From Taxawa tesnikishii (nom. ined.) (lineage: Eukaryota > Ascomycota > Dothideomycetes > Dothideales): DNA of 64,000 bases. The notes beneath the pieces are model-generated. The model ran no database searches and was not told the origin of the DNA. It worked only from the letters and a program-made list of their open reading frames with translations. The first letter of the stretch is position 1. Each line of letters opens with the position of its first letter. Positions 22,613 through 33,838 of the stretch are shown here, piece by piece. Both the position numbers and the translations under genes were made by a program. Location of the stretch: the NCBI GenBank assembly GCA_030247885.1, contig JAPDRO010000018.1, positions 124,001 to 188,000 on the forward strand, written 5' to 3'.

Positions 22613-25600
22613 CTACAGGAACAACACCCTTTCCAGGTGATTTCTGCCCTTCTTCCGACCCCTCTCTACCATCTGCGCCGGCGCGCTTCCATTCACAGCA
22701 GCCGCCGACGACTCAACCAGAGCGGTTGTGGTCACAGCCTCCGTGGTTGAAACGTAGCTAGTCCGGAAGCCGGTGGCGTTCTGCAACCTCCACGTCACAT
22801 TGGTCACGTCGTCGGAAGGACGATGCCAGATAGTTCCGTTAGACGGAGCTGTGGCAGACGCCGTCTGGTCCCAGAGCGTGCTGGTGAAAGTCCTGACCAC
22901 GGTGGATCCTGGAAGCGTTAGAGTGGTGACGGGCAGCACAGGCAGGGGGCTTGGGGTGCTCGTTATCGTAGTCGTTATGACCGCCACACTCGCAACGGCG
23001 GTGGAAGTGGGCACTGTTTGTCGGTAATGTGTGCTGATCAAGGTCTTGACCACCGTAGATCCGGGGAGCGTGATAGTGGTGAATGAAGTAGGAGGAGGTA
23101 TGGAGGTCGGGATACTCGTGATTATGGTCGTCACCACCACCGGAGATGCGACGATGCTGGAAGTCTGTGAAGAGCTTGGCAAGCCAGCCGCGGGCGGCAC
23201 AAACACGGTCGGCGTCGGCAGGGCTGAAGATGTAGTCGGATTCTTGTTGAGTGGCAAGCCAATAGGGTCACAGCGGCAGAAATCCGCTTCGGGATGCCCG
23301 TCCGGGACAGTGGCGATGACCTTGATGATCTCGTCCACCGAAGCTCCTGGCTTGTCAATGATGGGTCTCGTCATCTTGAAAACTGTTGTTTCCGTATGGA
23401 CAGGTCCCTCCCAACTCGAGTTTGTCGGCGAGCAGGTACATCTGACGACGCCAAAGAGAGTCAAATTCGAGGCCGTGGTAGATTTGTCCCAATGACTCCA
23501 TGCCTGAGAGCCCTTGTCGTCGTGCTTGTGTGTTTGCATGTAGCCCACGGGCACTGCCCACGGGAGATGGACCGGGATCAGCAACGTCAGCCACTTGCCC
23601 AGCTTTGCGAGAGCCGTTCCCTCAGGTCCACCGAGGAGTGAGATTCGGATACCAGGAACAAAATTCTCGGCATAGTCCAAGAACCCACTCAGGGACGACT
23701 CGGTGTCCGAAGCTACTTCCAATGTGGATGCGAGCCAATCAAATGGTCGTAACGGAGGACCGATGTCAATAACAGAAGATCCCGGGCTGGGTGTCAAGTA
23801 CCCGTTGCTTCCGGGTCCAGAGCTGCCTCCGGAGCTGCCGCCTTCGGAGCCGCTGCCAGGAGAACCGCCGTCCGGTGAAGCGCCACCTGGAGAGCCGCTG
23901 TCAGGAGAGCCACTGCCAGGAGAGCTACTGCCTGGAGAACCGCCCTCTGGAGAACCGCCGCCCGAAGAACCGCTTCCTGGGAAACCGCTATCAGGAGAAC
24001 CGCCGCCTGGAGAGCCGCCACCTGGAGAACCGCTTCCTGGGGAACCACCACCTGGAGAGCCACTGCCTGGGGGCCACTGCCAGGAGAAGTGCCGTCTGGA
24101 GAACCACCGCCTGGAGAGCCACCACCTGGGAAGCCACCGCCTGGAGAATCGCCTGGAGAGCCGCTGCCTGGAGAACCGCTGCCTGGAGAACCGCCGTTGC
24201 CAGGGCCATCATCGCCAGGGCCATCGTCACCAGAGCCATTGTCGCCGGGCTTACCGTCTTCGGGTTTGCCGTTGTCATCTGGCTTGCCTTTATCGTCTGG
24301 CTTGTCGTTCTCGTCTGGCTTGCCATCGTCTGACACGTTCCCATCTGGAGTGTTCGGCCAGTCCGGAAAACTCGGCATATGCGGAAAATCGCGCCAATCC
24401 CAGCCTGGTTGGAATGGCGTACCTGGTGTAGTTGGCGTACCCGATCCACTTTGATGGCCTGGATCCTGGCTGCCCGGATTTTGGTCGTCCGGATTTTGGT
24501 CGCCCGGATCTTGGTTGCCTGAGTGTTGGTCGATTGCGTCTTGGTTGCCTGGATCTTGATCGTTTGCGTCTTGGTTGCCCGAATCCGAGTCTTCTGGCTT
24601 GTGTTCCTCGGGTTTCCAGTCCGAGTCGATTATCTCCCGATGATCCTGGATAAACTCCGTCACGGCCTCCTCCGCCTCGATATACTTATCAACGCCCGCA
24701 AGATCGTCGGCCGGTATGTCCTGGAATTTCTTGTTGCCGGCCAGTCGGTTCAAATGCTGGAAAAGCGCGTCGGTTTTATCCTGTGAGAGTTTACCAACTT
24801 CTATCTGCGCTTTGTTGAGGGGCTTTTGTGGTGGTGGCCATGAATTCTTTAGTTTTTCGGACACCTTGTTCTTTTTAGGGCCAGCCAAGGATTTCTGTGC
24901 TTCACGCAATGCTTCGAGCCGTGTGACAATCTGTGAGACGTGATCGCTTCCAATGCTAGACGGTCCCGGTTCTCCATATCCGGGCTGTGGATTCGCCGCC
25001 ATCCTTTCGATTGCTGCGATCAAGCCGGGGACAGCGTTAGCTTCAAACCGCTCCCAATCTCGTCTAGATAGTTCCAAGATGTATTCTCCGGTGACTTCTT
25101 CTGGGGTGACTTGATCGTTGTCTCCGGCCGGGCCTTTGCCTTTACCGCCACCTTCACCGCGGGACGACAGTTGTACTTCCTCAAGAGGTGGAAAGAGCTT
25201 GTCACCACCTGGAGGAGCATGCCAATCGTCCTTCAACATGCGCATCCACCTGGCAAGAAGCCACCAGTAAGGTGACGGCTCCAGGTTGTATGCCGGCAGG
25301 CCAGATGCGGCAGGGTGCAAGGAAGTCAGAGTCGCCGTGGGTATATCGTTGCCACACAACACCCACGCTCCGGCCTTATTCAAATGCGCATGCGGATCTA
25401 GTGTGGTGAGACAATAGTCCGGCGGGTACCGGGGGCGATGACTAGAGGGGCGGCAGTGAGAGGGGCAGCAGATGGTGCTGCAGCAGAGGATCCAGCCACG
25501 AGAGCCGGCACTCCAGTGTAGAGTGCTGGCATCGTGGCAGCATCGGTACCAGCCGCCGCCAGCAAGAGAGCTGAACTTGTACCCGCGATACTCGCTACGG

Positions 25601-25646
25601 CCAGAGTGGCCAGGAGGCTCAGAGCGAGGAGGATGAGGAGACGCAT
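22613..25646 (-). CDS. Large secreted protein with glycine-rich pentapeptide repeats
   Basis: Intronless. The ATG at 25646 opens a clear signal peptide (MRLLILLALSLLATLAVASIA). About 1011 residues. Then come an Ala-rich linker, a domain with paired Cys (YCLTTLDPHAHLN..AWVLCGND), a charged helical region (~residues 130-330), two low-complexity acidic blocks (GNQDP/DQNP and GKPDD/DGKPE units), and a long run of G-S-P-G-G type pentapeptides. After these comes a second folded region with Cys (FGVVRCTCSP, DFCRCDPIGLP) and a Thr/Ser/Val-rich tail with LPGSTVV[KR]T twice. No GPI signal is seen; the end is basic. Two one-base losses, in the G5 runs 25431-25435 and 24069-24073 (plus-strand bases), split the frame. 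Both restored frames continue the repeat and domain pattern exactly. Likely cell-wall or extracellular; function unknown. Confidence 0.75.
23806..24260 (-). repeat. 15-bp coding repeat (GSPGG-type pentapeptides)
   Basis: Roughly 25-30 imperfect 15-bp units encode five-residue blocks of the form G-[SFT]-[PS]-[GDE]-[GS]. The period is five residues, so this is not a collagen G-x-y triplet. Such arrays often vary in length between strains. Confidence 0.85.
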
Positions 25647-26837
25647 GATTGCGTCTTAGGCACAGGATGTCAGAGGGCGTGTCTTGGTATAGACCTGAAG
25701 TAGATGTTCGAGGTGAAGCTATGAGAAAGGACTGGTGTCGAAGGATTTGTCTGCCTCTTGAAGTTGAGTACGGTAGAGAAGAGAAGAAGGAGAAGAGTGA
25801 GAAGTGAGAACATCGAGAGGTTATATACACTTGCCTTTGCATCAGACTTTACCTGCGAAAAAGTTGGAGGGAGGTACCACAGAGAGCAGAAAAGTTAGAA
25901 GGAGGTACCGCAGAGAGCAGAAAAGATTGTGTAATTCTCCCCACCGCGTACCACGGTTGTTGTTACCCTCCAGGTTATCCATCCCAGGTCATCCGTCCCA
26001 AGGTACTCAACCTCGACATTTCACTCATACGCTTTCTCATCAGTGCTTCTAGTCGGATGGTGGAAAGTTTGCCGATCAGATCTGGTATGGGTGAGCGCAT
26101 CTTGCACCCGCACCAGACACGTTGCGCTCGCACCACGAGCTTTCAACAACCGCGTTGCTGAGCAAGCCATGGCCCACTTCGGTCAAGCCGTGGGAGGCCA
26201 AAGACTGCAATGTACTATGCGCGGTTGTGATTCGCTGTGGTGTGGTTATTTCGCTGTCAGCCACAAGTTCGGATCTTCTGTCAAGCTCTCGCCGGTCAAA
26301 ATGCTTAGACTCTGGACACCAAGTGGTCGAATATCATGGTCAGCGCTCTTCTGTCCCACAGCTGGCTCAGCCACAACCCTTCTCCAACCACAACTCATGT
26401 CTCCCTCCTGCTGCTACACTACTGCGTTGCCTTGTCCTGTTTTGGTTTTCAGAAAGAAGCCAAGCACAAACGATGCACATGATCTGCCGTGTAACCGGAT
26501 GGATATTGCCGATCGACTCTTCTTCCCCGTAGTCAAGGAGAGCAATCCATTGAAGGAAGCTTGGCAGCGACCCAAACATCCTGTATTGCTACATAATTGC
26601 TACTCAAGTCATGGTTCGATCTGCGATACACCATGAGACCCCGCGGAGCACTGCCTACACACTTTTCGGGGCAGTGCCGCCTGTTAGTATGACGATCAAA
26701 CTCGATGCCCCATCCTCTCGCCATGAGGACAACATATAAATAGCTTAGACTGAGCTTGAGGTGAGAAGGCTCATGGATCTGTCCGAGAGCAGATAACAGT
26801 CATTCAATCCATACCGCCATGTGCGCCTGCTTCCTCT
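25647..26837. other. Intergenic upstream of the secreted-protein gene
   Basis: About 1.2 kb. It contains the tandem duplication at 25861-25924 and an imperfect pair (GGTTATCCATCCCA / GGTCATCCGTCCCA) at about 25972-26000. A 197-codon frame at 26043-26636 has no ATG start and no protein character. Confidence 0.5.
25861..25924. repeat. Two-copy ~31-bp tandem repeat in a promoter
   Basis: The unit AAGTTGGAGGGAGGTACCAC... is followed directly by AAGTTAGAAGGAGGTACCGC..., each ending CAGAGAGCAGAA. Each copy contains the palindrome GGTACC. It lies about 215-280 bp upstream of the secreted-protein start. Confidence 0.8.
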
Positions 26838-27326
26838 TTCCTCCCACCCTCAACTTCTCTTCCCCGGGCAGTCCTGACACGCAACGCGCATGTGGCCTCC
26901 GGGGCAACATCAGTACAATCCCTAATCTTGCGACATGCTGCAGTAGCAGCTCTTCCATCACCTGAACCGCACCCTGAACGGCCAAAGCGCTTCCAACGGC
27001 ACGTACGACAACCTCTTCGGCGTCATTGCGCACGCCATGGGCGGCCGAGACGCCGAGTGGGCCTTCCTGCCGAGCGTGAGCTATCAGAATACATACGAGT
27101 ATGCGACTACGGATGAGACAACTCTCAACGTGTTTGGATCTACAAATGTGTTCGAGGGATCGTCAACGGGTGCGCTGACGGCATCGCTTCGGGTGTGGCA
27201 AACGGAACAGAGGTCGAGGTTTGTGAGGTGAAGAGCGTGAGGGGAGATGATGGCGTGGGATTGCCTGGTGCGAGCGTTGCTGGCAGGACGCCGGCGTTGT
27301 ACTTCAACAAGGTTGTCCGGGCTTGA
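26838..27326 (+). CDS. Small hypothetical gene or remnant
   Basis: The supportable part is 26950-27326. A frame reading LFHHLNRTLNGQSASNGTYD, then MGGRDAEWAFLPSVSYQ and NVFGSTNVFEGSSTG, passes, after one missing base at the G3 run 27168-27170, into CADGIASGVANGTEVEVCEV and ends ALYFNKVVRA. With that base the segment is exactly 126 codons. Several N-glycosylation sequons and two cysteines suggest an extracellular protein. A first exon with signal peptide could not be fixed; a 37-nt intron at 26913-26949 is possible but short. Family not recognised. It could be a decayed copy. Confidence 0.4.
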
Positions 27327-27842
27327 GAAATGGTAGCGTGGTGTTGAACATGGGTGGGTACCCTTGGTGAAATAGGCACTATTTCACACGCTTCTGAGCC
27401 ATCTCTTAATGTGCAAATCCAAATAACCGGCTTTTTGTCACGCGAAGACCCACAGTACTACTGTGTGGCGGAGCTCCTAATACTAGACATAACGTGCCCG
27501 AGCTCACCCAGATGCTAGGTCACAAGCAGCTGCGTATCTCCCCTTAACCGCACCGAAAGTGCAGTCCAATGCCAGCAGTCAAGGACAAGGGTAGCGCTAC
27601 GCGAGAAGGTTGATCTCATCCTTTTGCCGCCCCTCTGAGCCGTAAAGCGTTGACACCTGGTCAAGACATGGAGGGCTTTTCCGGGCATGGTTGAGAGGAA
27701 CAGCGTTGAATCTTTCTGCGCCTCTTCAGGTATGATCTAGTATCGGAGGGCGCGTAAACCCGTTTCATGTGCATACAGATAGGGTAGTGTTGTTGTTGAC
27801 GATGCAATAGCCGTGAGGTACTCGCGCCTACTGTGCCACCCC
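27327..27842. other. Intergenic, no gene seen
   Basis: About 500 bp between the small plus-strand gene and the stop of the RBR ligase (convergent). No feature recognised. Confidence 0.5.
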
Positions 27843-30194
27843 TCAATGGGGGTATGCCAGGTTGTCGGAATGGTAAGGGCAGTCTGTCTTGTGCGCCTCG
27901 TTTCCGATCCTCCTAATCTCCCCGTACGGCGCCAGACACTGCCAGCAGAACTGATGCTTGCACTTGCGACCTGCGGAATACGTCGGTCAGTAAGTCATTC
28001 CTCCGCAGAAATGAGACTCAAGTAATGGTGATGGGAGTATTACTCACAAGTCATATGATCGCAACCGTTGTTCTTCTCAATATTCCAACCACATTTCTTC
28101 CCCGCCTTGCGGTCCTCTCCGGGACATCTCTTCGTGTTCGCTTTAATGAAGGCCTCGCTTGCGCGCTCCTCATCCCTGGCTTTCCGTCCGCTCGTACGGT
28201 AGTCGTACTGCGTACACGTCTCGCCCCGATGCCACCTGACCTTGTGCTCCAGACACTGTTTGTACCCGCAGCTGGCACAGTCCATGTAATTGCCGCTCTC
28301 GACATTGATCTGACCCGAGTTGCATCCGGGTTTCAAGCAGTAGGCAAAACCGTTCATGCTGCCGAGCGCCTCTCTAGTGGCAATCTTGTCGTACTTGGCG
28401 AATACATCTTCGGACGCGGCACGTTGCATGTCGTGGTAGCTGAGTTCGCACGCGCAGCCCGAGTGCGGGCATGTAATCCGCTGCCCTTGACAATCAAATT
28501 GGGAAGCAACCCACTGCTGCAGACAGCCGGTGCAGGTCTGAACGGGGTGCGTACATTGCCCTGTCGGAGGCTTGGCTGGAAAGTCCAGCGGATCCAGCGA
28601 CTCGCCACAAACAGCACATTCCCTTGCTCTGACAGAAGCCTGTTGGATGCGCAGCTCTTCTTGTCTTACCGCTTCCTCTTCTTCCTCTCTCTGCATGCGC
28701 ATCGCAAGCTCGAAGTCTCTCATTTGTTGGCCAAACTCTTGCAGGTTCTCACAGGATTCGCGGTCAAAATCCTTCTCCTGTGGTGCTACCAGCACATGCT
28801 GACGTTTCTGGAGTTCGCATCGGTTTAAGTTCACAGCCTCTTGTTCTGCGATTTTTGAACCTTGTGCCGTGCTTGCGTGCGATTTGGCATACGCTCATCG
28901 AGAGGATTCCGTAGGTTGTGATATGCGTCTGTGATGGGACTAGTAGGCGTCTCTTGCAACAGATCGCCGTACACAGCTTGTCGACGCATATCTCCGAGCC
29001 CGTGCGTGATGCGTCCAGCTGGTGGGAAATGATGGACAGAGACTCGCCCCAACGGATACTTTTGACTGGCATCTTCCATAAGACTATCCGCTCTCCGCTT
29101 GCCCATCGCTCTGGTAGAGCTTTGCTGTTTAGCTAGTGCCGTACACGAGTCTCGATAGGGGTTGTTGCTCGAGAAGTGGGCATACATATGCCCGTTACCG
29201 GCTGAAGCCATCCCTTCCGAGCGCATATAGTGTTCGAATATATTATCCTTAGAATGCGCATGTGCCTGTTGTAAAAGCGTTGTTTGGAGTGTTCCACACC
29301 AAAAGAGACTCCGGAAGTCCTTGTGCCATACTGTTGCTGGAACGCTACAAGCTTGGGACTAAGTCTATGCCCATCGTATGACCCAATGGGGACGGGTTTT
29401 CGGTTAATCGTGGGAGTGCTGGTGCTCGCAGGCGGTATGGAAGGGGCATAACTCTGCACGTCGTAAAAACTCGAATCAGTGCTCAACGATGGCGAGAGGT
29501 TCTCCTTGTCCGACGATCCTGGAACAATTCTAATGCCATCGTTGTCCGCGGGCCCTGGAATGATTTGTATGTCTGACGCACCAGCCGTAGTAGCCCAGGG
29601 ATGTGATGTGCTAGTAGTGGCGGTCCAGGACGATGAGGAGGATGGATCTGTGACTGCTGATGCAGAGAGGCGCGGGCTGCTCTCGCGGGCCGGAATGACG
29701 GGCGGGCTGTACATCCGTCAGCGCGGGTGGCAAAAATTCGTCCTTTCTGCCATTAAGTAGAATGTGTCCGCCTTATAATAGCTGCCCATGTGGAGTCGAG
29801 CGGTCCGCCACGAGTTTTGTATCAGGGGGAACAGACGGGCTGGAAGACCAAGAGATGTCGCTACTTACAGCCTACTCGGGTGCGGCGGCGCATACGAACT
29901 TGATGTTATGAATGGATCCTGAATTAGTGGTATCTGTTGTAATCCTTTGTGCTGTAGTTCCTCATGCTGGACGCGAGGCTCGGCGGTGTTTCCATTTGAT
30001 TTGTCGTGCTTCGACTTGCCAGTCCAAAGTTTCCTCAAAACCGATCGTAATCCCATGTTGGACTTTGTGCCTTGCGTTGTGGTATAGGCCTTTTGCACCT
30101 TTCCGGAACAAACACCACAAGTGCATCCAGTCGACTCAGAATCGGGGTGGAGGTTGAATGCCTTTTGACAGGTCGGAGCCGCGACAGCCGCCAT
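27843..30194 (-). CDS. RBR-type E3 ubiquitin ligase (RING-IBR-RING)
   Basis: Transfers ubiquitin through a RING2 cysteine thioester. Exons 30194-29869, 29706-28048 and 27970-27843 (introns 162 and 77 nt); about 704 residues. The N-terminal ~400 residues are disordered, with a Cys-rich start (GCTCGVCSGK). Then comes a block typical of fungal RBR proteins (SPITDAYHNLRNPLDERMPNRTQARHKV) and a coiled coil (MRMQREEEEEAVRQEELRIQ). RING1 begins at CAVCGESLDP, IBR around CLKPGCNSGQ..CASCGYKQC, and RING2 ends the protein. In RING2, NNGCDHMTC holds the probable catalytic Cys, and the last intron splits the domain before CKHQFCWQCLAPYGEI. Two one-base losses (near 29283-29290 and 28836-28845) split exon 2. 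Correcting both closes all phases, so I call one gene, not two. Confidence 0.82.
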
Positions 30195-31995
30195 GGCGGT
30201 AGAATGTCAGTGGATGATAACGCACGTGGCCAGGTTGGTGAATTATGCTTCTCCTTGCCGATGAAGCCGGTATTGCTAACGCCAAGCGCACAGAGAGTTG
30301 TAGATGACGACGAGAAAGGAGAAAGAAAGGTAAGTTCCCCACTTGCCAGCTCGTGAGGGGCGAAAGTTGCAGCAAGGAGCGTCAAGAGAAGGCAACATTC
30401 GGGTCGCGAGAAGGTTAAAGGTCCTTACATGTGTACTTCCAAGGCTCACCTTGGAGCTATAAAGAGCTAAAGTGCCTCAGGCTTGTGCTACGCCCCATGG
30501 ATTGCTGGAGTGCAATTCGGCACCCACAGTCCTGTAAAAGAAGTACTAATGACGCCGCAAAGTGTTGCAGCTGAGCCTTGCAGGATGTGGCCAAGGCAGT
30601 CCCTAAGGCTACCGGCGGTCTCCACGCGGGGCACTGTATGCCTTGACCACGACATGACCCATTGATAGATAGGGATAGTGGGTTAACGCAACCCACACCA
30701 CCATGGATAAGGAGAAGCCAATCACCTGCGGAGTTCCTGGCCTATGACATGCTCCCCATTTTGAAGGTTGGTGGAAGCAGTCGGAGAACCAGCCAACTCT
30801 CGATAACCCACCATGTCTCAGAAAGTTTGCGGAGCAATGTGCCCTCGAGTCACGAGAGGTATTATGCTGTAACTGTTGTGCGACATAAGGCAGGAAATTG
30901 TCCGCTTCTGGACGTTGCTGCGCCTTTCGAGTTGAGAATGCATGCATGAGATGGAGGGGCGCGTGAGATGTTGGAAGGATGGCTGTGCGGTGCGCTCGGC
31001 AAATTTGGAACGTGCGTTCACAGGACCCTGTTGATTGCAACCAGCCTCGTGCTGATTTTCGAAGGGGTTAACAACACCATGTCTCAATTCAAAGAGGCGA
31101 AGATGCACTCCATCACATTTTTGAGTATAGATACAGGTTCACATCTGAAGACTACGGACTTGTCAAGTGTAGCACGTCAACACCAAACGATGCGTTGGCA
31201 CCTCCAATCCTTCTGCCGGCGTCCAGTCCATGCTGGTCAGCTTCCAAGGTGTGCAACAAACACTCCAATATTTGCTACTTCTAGTAACCCTGGAAGAATC
31301 GGCGGTTGAACGGATTCACTGACCCTTGATAATGCACAAGGCAGGGCAGGAGGCTGAAGAGAGCTGATTCGTCGCGTCTTGAAGTGGCAATGTGGTGTTG
31401 CTTAGGAGGATGAGATCCAATACCACAACAACTCCGGAGTGCCCGTTGTCGTTCGTCGGCATCTGATAGGATGCAAACCGAGCACAGTTGGAGGAAAGGT
31501 TTGAAGGGAGAACGATATCTGTGTCGGAAGGGAGGGACATGTTGGGCTATGCCACAGAATGTGTAAGGATCGACATCCTTCCGTCCCTCACGGAAGGAGT
31601 ATTCTCTCACCGCGTGCCGTTGCGCGTCGTCGTCATGCACGTCGGGGTATTTGAAAGCGCTAGGCCTACATCCTCATCTCGAACGGCAAGAGGTTATGCA
31701 ACCTGACCGACAGCAACTCCTCGAACCAACGGTACCCCGTGAACGTCGAAAAGTTCTTGGGTGGGTATGGCTTTCATAGGTTCCGGCCCGGCCGAAGCTC
31801 TGAGAATACTGAATACTCGCTCAACGTGGCGGTCGGTGAACGAAAAGGCTGATGGAGGACAGGGAGGACAATCTCAAGCGCAAGTGGCAGGTGATCGTGG
31901 CAATACAGAAACTTGGTATAGCTTCTTCGGACTGGAAGATTGGAGGTGGCGGGATCGTGTGTGTCTTGGAAGAGATGTAAACCATTCCAGTGCTT
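30195..31995. other. Intergenic, 1.8 kb, no gene seen
   Basis: Between two minus-strand genes. Frames up to 143 codons exist on both strands without ATG support or domain-like sequence. It includes the promoter of the RBR gene. Confidence 0.5.
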
Positions 31996-33300
31996 TCAAC
32001 CGAGGCCTGGGACACCTCTCCAGTCCAAGGATACAGGCTCCTCGCTAGCACTTCCCGAAGTGGATTCTGAGAAAGACTCGATAGTCTTGGGTTTTGCAGG
32101 AACCCTCTGATCGTCCAGCAACTCTTCCGAGAAATGCTCGCGCATGAACTCCATAACCCAAGACGCATCACCGTTCTGTCCCTGTTTATGAAGCAGCTGG
32201 ACAGTGTTGAAGAAGAACATAAGAACGTTGGACTTCTGCTTCGGCGTAGAGGGCCTAAGGAATGGGTGGTCTATCGATTGCTTGAGTTCTCGGATGAAAG
32301 ACAACGCTGCCCTAGCGCTTGAGTTTGTCGGGTGGTTAAGTTGCAACTTGGCAATCTTGTACAGAGCAGATACGTTCGGTGCAGTGTCCCACGAACTGAC
32401 TGACTGCGTGAAACGGTCGTAGAGCGAGACCACTGCTGATGGTACTGGCTCATTCCATTTCACTGCCGCCAGGCGCTGAGTAAGATAGGCGCCAGCAGGG
32501 GTGAGAGGTAAGTGGCGTAAAGATGAGCTGGCAGGCGCGGTGGACACGGTTTCGAATGCTTGGAGGAACGCTTTCATAGCTTCGCTTTTACCCCACTCAG
32601 CCTTGACGAGAGCTCGAAGCCAGACGCCTCTCCACTTCTGGGCTTCTTTGATGGACTGAAGAGTCTGGTTCGCCGATTCCATGCCCGTGAGCTCGGCTGT
32701 CAGTAGCTCCCAGATGACGTTTTCTCTCTTCTCTCGCACCAGGAAGTAGGTCAGGTTGTCAATAAAGACGGTGTCGCCTGTCATCCGTAGCGTCTCTTCC
32801 TGGTCGTTTGCCCATATCCATCGCAGAACACGTGCTCCACCGTCCAGTTCCTGAATCTGCTTTTGCGCTTCTTCTGGTGACACGCCCGTTAAGCTCTTAC
32901 GGAAGGAGTCCAGACATAGCTTGGCAATGTCCGTGGTAGCAGCTCCTGTGGAAACGCAGTCTTCGAAAACCTTGATAGGATGCTTCCGGCCGTTGTTCAG
33001 TTGAGCGATAGCAGAAGCCTTGTTTGCCGGTGGTCTAGCGAGCAGAGGATTGGTCAAGATGGAGGCCAAGTGCCGATCGGCGGAAGATGTTGACGACTGC
33101 AGCACAGCATGTCCACCCGCGGCGGTTGCAATACTCTTCTCCGAGTGTGTCAACACATCGGGGTGTTCGGAGTCGAGGTGTTGCCTGAAGGAAGCGGTGA
33201 GAGCATTGAGCAGGCGCTGTGATTCCCTTGAAGTAAGGCCAACTTGAGGGTGGATCTTGGAGGCAACGCTCCGGAATGCCTGGGCCGTCGAGTTCTTCAT
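31996..33300 (-). CDS. Probable mitochondrial helical-repeat protein, fungal-specific
   Basis: Single exon of 434 codons from the ATG at 33300. The N-terminus (MKNSTAQAFRSVASKIHPQ) is Ser/Arg/Lys-rich without acids, typical of a mitochondrial presequence. The rest is predicted alpha-helical throughout (e.g. HLASILTNPLLARPP, WELLTAELTGMES, IKEAQKWRGVWLRALVKAEW), like the helical-repeat proteins that serve mitochondrial gene expression. No named domain is recognised, and the role in mitochondrial RNA or translation is inference. It is divergent from DEF1 with a 538-bp shared upstream region. Confidence 0.7.
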   Translation of the reverse strand: MKNSTAQAFRSVASKIHPQVGLTSRESQRLLNALTASFRQHLDSEHPDVLTHSEKSIATAAGGHAVLQSSTSSADRHLASILTNPLLARPPANKASAIAQLNNGRKHPIKVFEDCVSTGAATTDIAKLCLDSFRKSLTGVSPEEAQKQIQELDGGARVLRWIWANDQEETLRMTGDTVFIDNLTYFLVREKRENVIWELLTAELTGMESANQTLQSIKEAQKWRGVWLRALVKAEWGKSEAMKAFLQAFETVSTAPASSSLRHLPLTPAGAYLTQRLAAVKWNEPVPSAVVSLYDRFTQSVSSWDTAPNVSALYKIAKLQLNHPTNSSARAALSFIRELKQSIDHPFLRPSTPKQKSNVLMFFFNTVQLLHKQGQNGDASWVMEFMREHFSEELLDDQRVPAKPKTIESFSESTSGSASEEPVSLDWRGVPGLG

Positions 33301-33838
33301 GTTTGCCGTCGTCGTTCACTACCCCATCACCGAGTTGAACTGAGTCGCAGTATGATACCACGCTTCTTACAGATGGCGTGATAGTGTCCTGACGCGGGTG
33401 GTGGTATGGCGGTGATGATGATGTCCGCCCCGAACCACGACTTCTGACAAAGCGCCAAAAGCCAAAGTCAAAGCGCAGTCGTCACGCGCGTCTCGATTGG
33501 TCGCGGAAAGCTGCGAGGCTTGGTGTGAAGTTCAAAGTTCAGGCACACAGCTGCGGACAAACAACAGAACACATACACACAAGATCTGCTGCGAAGTTTC
33601 TTCCTAATTCTCTGGTTGCATAGCAAGTTACAGACGCGCACGCGACTCGGGCTTGACTCCACTGGTCTTCACCGGCTGAAGAAAGGGTTCAAGGAAGCTT
33701 CGACACCGTCTCCAAGCTTCTCCTCCGTCATCCACACGCTTGCTCTACGTACCTCTATCTCTCCATTCGAAACGGCACCTCCCTTCCTACGTCTCTCCTC
33801 TTTGCCGACTGTCCTAATTGGACACTTCATATCACACA
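33301..33838. promoter_or_regulatory. Divergent promoter region, mitochondrial protein / DEF1
   Basis: 538 bp between start codons on opposite strands. The DEF1-proximal 150 bp are CT-rich on the plus strand, as is usual for highly expressed fungal genes. No specific motif was identified. Confidence 0.5.

Noticed and set aside
23806-24260. Collagen-like protein
   Set aside because: The repeat period is five residues (15 bp), not the G-x-y triplet needed for a triple helix.
26043-26636. A 197-codon plus-strand frame
   Set aside because: Opens on GTG, no ATG early in frame, no recognisable motifs, and lies in the promoter of the secreted-protein gene.
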